A stretch of 7,227 nucleotides of DNA from Candidatus Nomurabacteria bacterium. GTDB taxonomy: Bacteria; Patescibacteriota; Minisyncoccia; Phycocordibacterales; PALSA-1337. Made by a program: the position numbers and the translations under genes. Location: positions 1-7,227 of the forward strand of contig CALRCS010000034.1 in NCBI GenBank assembly GCA_943354625.1, given 5' to 3'. Positions 1 to 5,810 of the stretch are shown piece after piece (position 1 is the stretch's first letter; every line of letters begins with the position of its first letter). A model generated the notes under the pieces. The model was not told the origin of the DNA. It ran no database searches and saw nothing but the letters and a program-made list of their open reading frames with translations.

Positions 1-567
1 AAAGTGTTTGCATATTGGATTACGGTGAATTATCGAGAAAGTTATAATATTTTTGCTTGCAATGGAATTTTATTTAATCACGAAAGTCCTCGTCGTGGTT
101 CTACTTTTGTCACAAAAAAGATTACTGAAGGTTTAGTAAAAATAAAACTAGGGCAACAGGATACACTTTATCTTGGTAGTTTGGATTCAAAAAGAGATTG
201 GGGTCATGCCAGAGATTATGTTTATGGTATGTGGCTTATGCTTCAAGCAAAAAAACCTGATGATTATATTCTAGCCACAGGCGAAACACATACTGTCAGG
301 GAGTTTATAGAAGAGACTGCAAAAGTTTTAAAAATTGATCTTATTTGGAAAGGAAAGGGTTTGAATGAAGTCGGAATAGATAAAAAAACTGGTAAAACAA
401 TAATTAAAATAGATTCAAAATACTTTAGACCTACGGAAGTTGATTTATTAATAGGGGATAGTACAAAAGCTCGTAAGGTACTAAAATGGTCACCAAAAAT
501 TACATTTAAAGAGCTTGTAAGGTTAATGGTGGAGGATGATTTAGTAAAATTTGAAAAGAAAAATTAG
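1..567 (+). CDS. gmd: GDP-mannose 4,6-dehydratase, C-terminal part (5' end outside window)
   Basis: This enzyme converts GDP-D-mannose to GDP-4-keto-6-deoxymannose with NADP, the first step to GDP-L-fucose and related deoxysugars, in the cytoplasm. It is a short-chain dehydrogenase/reductase of the extended type. The 188 visible residues match the second half of Gmd: AYWITVNYRESY, then NGILFNHESPRRG (substrate binding), then LGSLDSKRDWGHARDYV, then YFRPTEVDLLIGDSTKA near the end. The frame is open from base 1. The first codon (aaa) lies where the catalytic Lys of the YxxxK motif falls in Gmd, so the nucleotide-binding half and the catalytic Tyr lie left of the window. The GTG at base 4 is internal and is not a start. 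Gmd proteins are usually 340-375 residues, so about half is present. It ends at TAG (565-567) and overlaps the convergent GDP-fucose synthase gene by 4 nt. Identity is near certain. Confidence 0.96.
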   Translation, partial: KVFAYWITVNYRESYNIFACNGILFNHESPRRGSTFVTKKITEGLVKIKLGQQDTLYLGSLDSKRDWGHARDYVYGMWLMLQAKKPDDYILATGETHTVREFIEETAKVLKIDLIWKGKGLNEVGIDKKTGKTIIKIDSKYFRPTEVDLLIGDSTKARKVLKWSPKITFKELVRLMVEDDLVKFEKKN

Positions 568-579
568 TCTTTATTTTTC
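558..579. terminator. Weak AT-rich hairpin at the gmd/fcl convergence
   Basis: GAAAAAT (558-564) and ATTTTTC (573-579) can pair around an 8-nt loop, directly over the overlapping stop codons. With a single G-C pair the stem is weak and there is no clean U tract. It is the only terminator-like structure I can offer at any of the three convergent junctions, and it may be chance. Confidence 0.2.
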
Positions 580-1502
580 CAATTTTCACAAAACCAAGCA
601 TAAGTTTTATCTATTCCATCTTCTAAGTTTATTTTATGTTTCCAACCAAGTTTATTTATTTTTGTAACATTTAAAAGCTTCCTTAGTGTGCCATCAGGTT
701 TTTCTTTATCCCAAATGATTTTTCCTTTATGACCAATAATATTTTGAATTTTTTCTGCAAGTTTTTTAATAGAAGTATCCTCACCTGTACCAACATTTAT
801 GATATCAGAATCATTGTATTTATTCATTAAAAAGATGCAAGCATCAGCTAGATCATCAACGTGCAGGAATTCACGTTTTGGATTTCCACTACCCCAAAGT
901 ATTACGTCTTTATGATTAGCTAATTTGGCTTCGTGGAATTTTCGTATCATTGCTGGTAGAACATGGGAATTGTGTAAATCAAAATTATCGTTAGTACCGT
1001 AAAGATTTGTTGGCATTAAAGAAATATAATTAGTTCCATATTGTTTATTGTATGATTGACATAAAATAATTCCAGCGATTTTGGCTAAAGCGTACGCTTT
1101 ATTTGTCGGTTCAAGTTCATTTGTTAGAAGATACTCTTCTTTTATGGGTTGTTTTGAATGTTTTGGATAAATACAAGAACTTCCTAGAAATACTAACTTT
1201 TTTACTTTATTTAAATAAGAGTTATATATTATATTATTCTGAATTGTTAGGTTCTGATATATAAAATCTGCTGGATAATTTTGATTTGCCATTATACCGC
1301 CAACTCTAGCGGCGGCCATAAAGACATATTCTGGTTTTTCTTTTCTAAAGAAGTTTTCGACAGCTTTATGGTCCATTAGATCTAGATTTTTTCTATCAGT
1401 TAAAACTAGATTTTTATATCCTTTTGCTAAAAGCTTTCTAACTATAGCTGATCCTACAAGCCCTTTTGAACCAGCAATAAATATTTTTGAATTTTTCTTC
1501 AT
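564..1502 (-). CDS. fcl: GDP-L-fucose synthase (3,5-epimerase/4-reductase)
   Basis: The enzyme turns GDP-4-keto-6-deoxymannose, the product of Gmd, into GDP-L-fucose with NADPH, carrying out both epimerisation and reduction in the cytoplasm. It has 312 residues, a normal length. The Rossmann motif GSKGLVG is at residues 11-17 and AAARVGG at 63-69. GSSCIYP (107-113) holds Ser108 and Cys110, and Tyr137-xxx-Lys141 is the SDR catalytic pair. NSHVLPAMIRKFH (178-190) supplies His180, and WGSGNPKREFLHVDDLA follows at 203-219. These residues correspond to E. coli Ser107, Cys109, Tyr136, Lys140 and His179 with a constant shift of one, so all catalytic residues are present. The ATG at 1502-1500 gives the expected MKKNSKIFIAG N-terminus. 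No good Shine-Dalgarno lies at the usual distance. In many genomes gmd and fcl are co-directional neighbours; here they face each other and overlap by 4 nt at their stops. Confidence 0.96.
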   Translation of the reverse strand: MKKNSKIFIAGSKGLVGSAIVRKLLAKGYKNLVLTDRKNLDLMDHKAVENFFRKEKPEYVFMAAARVGGIMANQNYPADFIYQNLTIQNNIIYNSYLNKVKKLVFLGSSCIYPKHSKQPIKEEYLLTNELEPTNKAYALAKIAGIILCQSYNKQYGTNYISLMPTNLYGTNDNFDLHNSHVLPAMIRKFHEAKLANHKDVILWGSGNPKREFLHVDDLADACIFLMNKYNDSDIINVGTGEDTSIKKLAEKIQNIIGHKGKIIWDKEKPDGTLRKLLNVTKINKLGWKHKINLEDGIDKTYAWFCENWKNKD

Positions 1503-1515
1503 ATCATGATATCAT
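1487..1515 (+). promoter_or_regulatory. Candidate promoter for the O-antigen ligase-like gene
   Basis: TTGAAT (1487-1492, 4 of 6 to the -35 consensus) is followed after exactly 17 nt by TATCAT (1510-1515, 5 of 6 to TATAAT). Transcription would begin near 1521-1522, only about 5 nt before the ATG at 1526. The boxes lie inside and just upstream of the divergent fcl start. The spacing is seen in the sequence; promoter function is inferred, and such hexamers are common in AT-rich DNA. Confidence 0.4.
1501..1512. repeat. 12-bp perfect palindrome between divergent starts
   Basis: ATATCATGATAT is its own reverse complement. It covers the last two bases of the fcl start codon and most of the 23-nt gap to the next gene's ATG. 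It places TATCAT-like hexamers on both strands. It could be an operator or simply overlapping -10-like sequence; function is not shown. Confidence 0.6.
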
Positions 1516-1522
1516 CTCTTGT

Positions 1523-1528
1523 ATTATG
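1523..1528 (-). promoter_or_regulatory. Candidate -10 box for fcl
   Basis: Read on the minus strand this is CATAAT (5 of 6 to TATAAT), which would start transcription roughly 14 nt before the fcl ATG at 1502. It overlaps the ATG of the divergent gene at 1526. The hexamer 17 nt upstream is a poor -35 match. Weakly supported. Confidence 0.25.
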
Positions 1529-3775
1529 AACAATACCACAATCAATAAAATCTTGAAATACGTTATTATTACCGGCTTAGCTATTATTCCTTTTATCCCA
1601 TTATATGTTGCAAATCAGCTGTTCTTTCCTTTTATAAGTGGAAAAGGCTTTGTTCTAAGGATAATAGTCGAGATAGTCTTTGCTTTGTGGCTTATTCTTA
1701 TTTTACGCGAAAAGGGTACTAGTACAGCAAATACTGAAAAAAGTGTTATTCCTCGTGTAAATGCACTCACGATTTCTGTTACAGTATTTACTTTTATAGC
1801 TTTGGTTGCAGATATTATGGGATTGAACCCACTTCGCAGTATATGGTCAAATTTCGAGAGAATGGAAGGATGGATCATTATTGTCCATCTCTGGGCTTAT
1901 TTTATGGTTTTATCTTCTGTTTTGAATACTCGTGAGAACTGGCATAAATTTTTTGATGTAGTTCTTTTGGCTTCATTTATCACTGCACTTTATGGACTCT
2001 TTCAGTTTTTTGGTTGGGCAGATACACATCAAGGAAAAAGAGTTGATGCTTCACTTGGTAACTCAGAGTACATGGCCGTCTATATGATAATCAGTGTATT
2101 TATTTCCGCATATATGGCTATTAGTTATTATTCAAGAAAGAACCATCTATTCTGGATATATTCTATTTTTGCAGCTTTTTTTTCTTTTATTATGTTCCAA
2201 ACTGCTACTCGAGGTACTATCCTAGCTTGGTTAATGGCTATCATAATCTCTAGTGCGATATATGTTCTTTTTGGTAGAAAAAGTAGTGGCCAGTCAAATT
2301 TCTCAAGATTGTTTGCTGGTGGAGCAATAGCATTTGTTATTTTGATAGGAGTTTTATTTTATTATAACAGACAGGCATCTTGGATACTAAAAAATCCAGT
2401 ACTTGGCCGTTTGGCAACTATTTCACTTTCTGATACAAAGACCCAAGCTAGAGCATTTATTTGGCCGATGGCTATAAAGGGGATTTTTGAAGGTCAAAAA
2501 ACAGCAATTCTAGGAATTGGTCAAGAAAATTTTAATTATATTTTTAATTCTCACTATGATCCATTAATGTGGCGACACGAACAATGGTTTGATAGAGCAC
2601 ACAATGTTTATCTTGATTGGCTTGTTGCCGGAGGTTTACTAGGTCTTTTATCTTATCTCGCTTTATACATCATTGCTTTAGTATATATCTATAAGGGTGA
2701 TTTAAGTATTGGACAGAAATCAGTACTTGTCGGTTTACTTGCGGGATATGCGATGCATAATATTTTTGTATTCGATAATCAAACAAGTTATGTAATGTTC
2801 TTCACCTTCCTTGCTTTTGTTCATTCATTGGGATCAAATAAAATATTCCCATGGTTTAAAAATTACAATAAGACTGTTTCAGAAGATTCTATTACAGTAA
2901 GAGATTATATCTTTATTCCTATAATAGTTATTGGTCTTGGTTTCTCGATTTACTTCATAAATGTCCGACCAATTCAAGCAAATGCCAGACTTATACTTTC
3001 CATGCAGACTTGTTCAAATGCCAAAACCATTTCTACAAAACAATTCGCTAGTGCTTTGAGTCTAGACCAAACAATGGCGAATCAAGAGATAAGAGAACAG
3101 TTGTTAAGTTGTGTATCGAATGCACTTCAAAATCAAGAAGTACCACAACAAAGTAAAATAGATCTATATAATTTAGCCAAAAAAGAGATTGAGAATCAGA
3201 TTGCTTCAGCTCCAGGCGATACTAGAATCTATATCATTGCTGGTGGCTTTTATGATTCCATAAAAGATTTTGCTAGTGCAACACCTCTTCTTGAAAAAGC
3301 TAATACACTTTCACCAAATAAACAGACGGTTATGTTCGAACTCGCTTCAAATTATTTTAGTATAGGAAAATTAAAAGAAGGACTAGATATTATGGAGAAA
3401 GCGTATTTTTTGGCGACAGATAATGAGAGCGCAAAGATAAATTACATTGCCGCCTTAATAACTGCAAAAGAGAGTGAAAAAGCAAATAAATTATTCGCTG
3501 ACGATAAAGAGGCATTTAAGGATCCTAAAATCGTAAATGCATATATGTTTTCAAAACAGTATGATAAGGCTATAGAAATAATGAAGGAATCTCTTAAACA
3601 AAATCCAGATAATCAAGAATTGTATTCATCACTTACATCTGCTTATGTACTAAATGGTCAGAATTCCCTTGCTATTGATACGTTAAAGGCTGCTGGTGAG
3701 AGATTTCCACTATTAAAGACACAAATAGACTCAGTTATTAAACAGATTCAGGAAGGGAAGATTAAGATTCAATAA
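1526..3775 (+). CDS. O-antigen ligase/polymerase-like (Wzy_C) membrane protein with C-terminal TPR domain
   Basis: The protein has 749 residues. The first 480 or so form about 12-13 hydrophobic segments (near 14-34, 42-60, 82-100, 116-132, 143-162, 181-199, 208-226, 231-248, 264-280, 366-390, 396-413, 421-434, 461-479). Features of the Wzy/WaaL (PF04932) superfamily are a WSNFERMEGW motif (107-116), LGNSEYMA (177-184), TATRGT with Arg229, a large loop at about 281-365, and RAHNVYLDWLVAGG with His359 before the next membrane span. Residues 566-730 resemble TPR units (about 567-600, 601-634, 665-697, 698-730, with a degenerate stretch between). Members of this superfamily polymerise or transfer undecaprenyl-linked glycans at the outer face of the membrane. 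Whether this one is a Wzy, a lipid ligase or a protein O-glycosyl ligase cannot be told from sequence. I chose the ATG at 1526; an in-frame TTG at 1487 would add 13 residues and run into the fcl gene. The 3' end overlaps the regulator gene by 14 nt. Confidence 0.88.
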   Translation: MNNTTINKILKYVIITGLAIIPFIPLYVANQLFFPFISGKGFVLRIIVEIVFALWLILILREKGTSTANTEKSVIPRVNALTISVTVFTFIALVADIMGLNPLRSIWSNFERMEGWIIIVHLWAYFMVLSSVLNTRENWHKFFDVVLLASFITALYGLFQFFGWADTHQGKRVDASLGNSEYMAVYMIISVFISAYMAISYYSRKNHLFWIYSIFAAFFSFIMFQTATRGTILAWLMAIIISSAIYVLFGRKSSGQSNFSRLFAGGAIAFVILIGVLFYYNRQASWILKNPVLGRLATISLSDTKTQARAFIWPMAIKGIFEGQKTAILGIGQENFNYIFNSHYDPLMWRHEQWFDRAHNVYLDWLVAGGLLGLLSYLALYIIALVYIYKGDLSIGQKSVLVGLLAGYAMHNIFVFDNQTSYVMFFTFLAFVHSLGSNKIFPWFKNYNKTVSEDSITVRDYIFIPIIVIGLGFSIYFINVRPIQANARLILSMQTCSNAKTISTKQFASALSLDQTMANQEIREQLLSCVSNALQNQEVPQQSKIDLYNLAKKEIENQIASAPGDTRIYIIAGGFYDSIKDFASATPLLEKANTLSPNKQTVMFELASNYFSIGKLKEGLDIMEKAYFLATDNESAKINYIAALITAKESEKANKLFADDKEAFKDPKIVNAYMFSKQYDKAIEIMKESLKQNPDNQELYSSLTSAYVLNGQNSLAIDTLKAAGERFPLLKTQIDSVIKQIQEGKIKIQ

Positions 3776-4430
3776 TATACCCACGACCAGGAATATTTTT
3801 TAGGATGTCCTTTTTACCGTCAATATTTATCTTTTTTCTGAGAGATAAGATATGAGCTTCTATTGTATTTGAAAAAGGATCACCTTCTGAATTCCATACA
3901 TATTCCATTATTATTCCACGAGATAGTACTACACCTTTATTTCTCATTAGATATTCAAGGAGATTATATGTCTTGCGTGTTAGATATATCTGGGTATTTC
4001 CTCTACGCACAGTTCTTTTTTGTGTATCTAAAATTATGTCATCCACAGTAAGTAGAGGGCTGTCTATTTTTCTAGGACGCCTTGCAAGAGCTAGAATTCT
4101 AGCTCTAAGTTCTTCTAAAGCAAATGGTTTTGTCATATAGTCATCCGCGCCCTTTTCTAGTGCTAGAATTTTTTTCTTCATATCTCTATGCATGCTTAGA
4201 AAAATTATTGGGGTCTGTATTCCTGTTTCTCTAATCTCTTCGCAGACACTGATGCCATCCTTTATAGGAAGGGAATAATCCATAATTATTACATCGTAAT
4301 AATTTGTTCTTGCCAGAAATGAGCCATTCTGACCATCTACTGCTTTGTCTATCGAAAATCCATCTTCTGTTAAATTATTCTTGATAAAATTTGAAATTTC
4401 ATTGTCATCCTCTATTAAAAGAATTTTCAT
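3762..4430 (-). CDS. OmpR/PhoB-family response regulator
   Basis: A 222-residue two-domain transcription regulator of standard family length. The receiver domain (about 1-118) has the acidic pocket Asp8/Asp9, the phosphoacceptor Asp51 in IIMDYSLP, the switch Ser79 in IIFLSMH, and Lys101 in GADDYMTKPF with aromatic switch Tyr98. A winged-helix DNA-binding domain follows (about 126-222). It includes YLTRKTYNLLEYLMRNKG, the recognition helix in NTIEAHILSLRKKI (188-201) and the C-terminal wing GRGYII (215-220). All phosphorylation residues are present, so it should be controlled by a histidine kinase, but none lies in this window. The start MKILLIEDD is canonical for the family. A perfect TATAAT ends 6 nt before the ATG, so the message is probably leaderless. 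It is divergent from the DedA-PAP2 gene across 114 nt, which makes that gene the first candidate target. The family is secure, but the stimulus and the specific subfamily (PhoB, OmpR, CusR and so on) are not. Confidence 0.94.
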   Translation of the reverse strand: MKILLIEDDNEISNFIKNNLTEDGFSIDKAVDGQNGSFLARTNYYDVIIMDYSLPIKDGISVCEEIRETGIQTPIIFLSMHRDMKKKILALEKGADDYMTKPFALEELRARILALARRPRKIDSPLLTVDDIILDTQKRTVRRGNTQIYLTRKTYNLLEYLMRNKGVVLSRGIIMEYVWNSEGDPFSNTIEAHILSLRKKINIDGKKDILKNIPGRGYIIES

Positions 4431-4436
4431 GTCCCG

Positions 4437-4465
4437 ATTATAGAATACACAATCAATAAAGTCAT
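4437..4465 (-). promoter_or_regulatory. Promoter of the response regulator gene, leaderless
   Basis: On the minus strand, ATGACT (4465-4460, 4 of 6 to TTGACA) precedes a perfect TATAAT (4442-4437) with a 17-nt spacer. Six bases (CGGGAC) separate the -10 box from the ATG, so the expected +1 falls on the A of the start codon. There is no Shine-Dalgarno. The match and spacing are direct observations; leaderless transcription follows from the usual -10 to +1 distance. Confidence 0.6.
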
Positions 4466-4489
4466 ATTTATTTGTGGAAATCTATCATA

Positions 4490-4511
4490 AAAATTTTATC
4501 AAAATTTTATC
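4490..4511 (+). repeat. Perfect 11-bp tandem direct repeat, candidate response regulator binding site
   Basis: AAAATTTTATC occurs twice in immediate succession (4490-4500 and 4501-4511). In the other phase it reads TTTTATC-AAAA-TTTTATC (4494-4511), two 7-mers with a 4-base A spacer. Exactly 10 nt then separate it from the TATAAT at 4522. The repeat is certain. Its role as an operator for the adjacent OmpR/PhoB-type regulator is inferred from the family's habit of binding 11-bp direct repeats in tandem. Confidence 0.8.
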
Positions 4512-4518
4512 GCATTTG

Positions 4519-4527
4519 TGGTATAAT
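4519..4527 (+). promoter_or_regulatory. Extended -10 promoter of the DedA-PAP2 gene
   Basis: TGGTATAAT is an extended -10 element (TGn plus perfect TATAAT). Transcription should begin near 4534, giving a leader of about 11 nt before the ATG at 4545, with no Shine-Dalgarno in it. The hexamer 17 nt upstream (TCAAAA, 4499-4504) is a poor -35, which fits a promoter that depends on an activator bound at the tandem repeat just upstream. Confidence 0.6.
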
Positions 4528-4544
4528 ATGTTTCAAATCCCTAT

Positions 4545-5810
4545 ATGTCCAATCTCTTTCATTATATAGGTAATAATCTTCAAGCCATCGTTGAACATGG
4601 TGGTTATCTTTTTCTCTTTATTACAACGGTTCTCGAAGGGATTCCTTTGGTAGGTCAGTTTATACCAGGTCATACAATAGTTATAATTTCCGGCTTTTTA
4701 GCCAAGCTCCATATACTGAGTTTATTGAAAGTTGTCATTATTGTTAATATCGCTGCTCTTATCGGTGATGCTACTGGTTTTCTATTGGGTAAAAAATATG
4801 GTTTTGAATTTTTAACAAAGTTTGGTAGCTATTTTTTTATAAAAAAAGAATACCTTGAGAAGGCTCGTATATTGATCCAAGAACACCCAGCAAAGACTAT
4901 TATTATTGGACGTTTCAGTCCCATTACTCGCCCACTATCACCGTTTATTGTTGGAGCTAGTGGATTACATATAAAAAAGTTTTGGCTCATAGATTTTATC
5001 GCTGTTCTCTTTTGGTCAATATCTTCTATAGCTATTGGCTACATATTCGGCGCTAGCTATCATACTGCTTCAGTGGTATTTGGAAAATATATTGTGATAT
5101 CAATTATTATCGGTATTCTAATTACTTTGGGATATAGATTCATAAATAAACAATTTCATATATTTGCAAAGTACGAGCTCATTACACTAGGGTTGAATCT
5201 TTTAGGTCTTTATCTATTTTTCAAAACAATTCAGGATGCAATTACCGATAAAGTATTTCTTTTGGAGCTTGATCTATATGTAAATGATTACTTTTTAGCA
5301 TATGCTCATCAGCCATGGTTATATATTATGAGTATAATTACAGATATTATTAGTCCGACTAGTATAGCTTTTGTTAGTTGTCTTGCTATAGCCTATTTTA
5401 TATATAAAAAGAAACATTACAATACTTTGATCACAACACTATCATTTGGAGGTGGTTATATAATCACATACATAATAAAAAATCTTGTATTAAGATTAAG
5501 ACCAGAAGATGGGTTTATAATTGAATCGGGGTATAGTTTCCCAAGTGGTCATGCAGTTATGGCTACAATATTTTTTACTTTATTGATCTATATTTTTATT
5601 ATAAAAATACAATCTCTTGTAAAAAGGGAATTACTGATAGTATTGTGTGTTCTATTAATCTTATTAACTGCTTTTTCTAGGGTTTATCTTGGCGTACACT
5701 GGCTATCAGATGTATTTGCTGGAATAGGATTAGGATTATTTTGGACAACGCTTGTTATTTTAATTGTAAAATATATCAGTATGATTATTGGAATGATTAA
5801 AAAGAAATAA
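4545..5810 (+). CDS. DedA-PAP2 fusion membrane protein, candidate undecaprenyl pyrophosphate phosphatase and lipid flippase
   Basis: The protein has 421 residues and is strongly hydrophobic throughout. Residues 1 to about 200 are a DedA/SNARE-associated domain: Glu31 in LEGIPLVGQFIPGH, GDATGFLLGKKYG (74-86), and IIGRFSPITRP with Arg123 and Arg129. Residues from about 210 to 415 are a PAP2 phosphatase with the full three-part signature: Lys312-x6-Arg319-Pro320, PSGH (333-336, His336), and Ser378-Arg379-x5-His385-x3-Asp389. DedA proteins include undecaprenyl-phosphate and phospholipid flippases. Membrane PAP2 enzymes of the PgpB/BcrC type dephosphorylate undecaprenyl pyrophosphate. A single chain that dephosphorylates and returns the glycan carrier is therefore a reasonable inference. 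Phosphatidylglycerophosphate or another lipid phosphate is an alternative substrate. His43 stands where E. coli YqjA/YghB have an essential Asp. The ATG at 4545 has no Shine-Dalgarno and follows an extended -10 box. The 3' end overlaps the gpmI gene by 14 nt. Confidence 0.93.
   Translation: MSNLFHYIGNNLQAIVEHGGYLFLFITTVLEGIPLVGQFIPGHTIVIISGFLAKLHILSLLKVVIIVNIAALIGDATGFLLGKKYGFEFLTKFGSYFFIKKEYLEKARILIQEHPAKTIIIGRFSPITRPLSPFIVGASGLHIKKFWLIDFIAVLFWSISSIAIGYIFGASYHTASVVFGKYIVISIIIGILITLGYRFINKQFHIFAKYELITLGLNLLGLYLFFKTIQDAITDKVFLLELDLYVNDYFLAYAHQPWLYIMSIITDIISPTSIAFVSCLAIAYFIYKKKHYNTLITTLSFGGGYIITYIIKNLVLRLRPEDGFIIESGYSFPSGHAVMATIFFTLLIYIFIIKIQSLVKRELLIVLCVLLILLTAFSRVYLGVHWLSDVFAGIGLGLFWTTLVILIVKYISMIIGMIKKK

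Noticed and set aside
4..6. GTG at base 4 as the start of the first gene
   Set aside because: The frame is open to base 1 and the sequence begins in the middle of the Gmd fold, just at the catalytic Lys. The gene is cut by the window edge.
1487..1525. TTG start at 1487 for the O-antigen ligase-like gene
   Set aside because: It would add 13 polar residues of no family likeness and overlap fcl. The ATG at 1526 gives a natural N-terminus before the first membrane span.
1615..1878. 87-codon open frame on the minus strand
   Set aside because: It lies wholly inside the conserved membrane domain of the O-antigen ligase-like gene and resembles no known protein.
3802..3815. AGGA/TCCT followed by a T run as a terminator near the regulator's 3' end
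   Set aside because: The arms are only 4 bp with a 2-base loop, which cannot form a stable hairpin, and the site lies inside regulator coding sequence.
4455..4472. Inverted repeat AATAAA / TTTATT around the regulator's -35 region
   Set aside because: Six-base all-A/T arms are expected by chance in such AT-rich intergenic DNA. I give it no weight as an operator.
4528..4530. ATG at 4528 as the DedA-PAP2 start
   Set aside because: It is out of frame with the gene by 17 nt and touches the -10 box, upstream of the expected transcription start.
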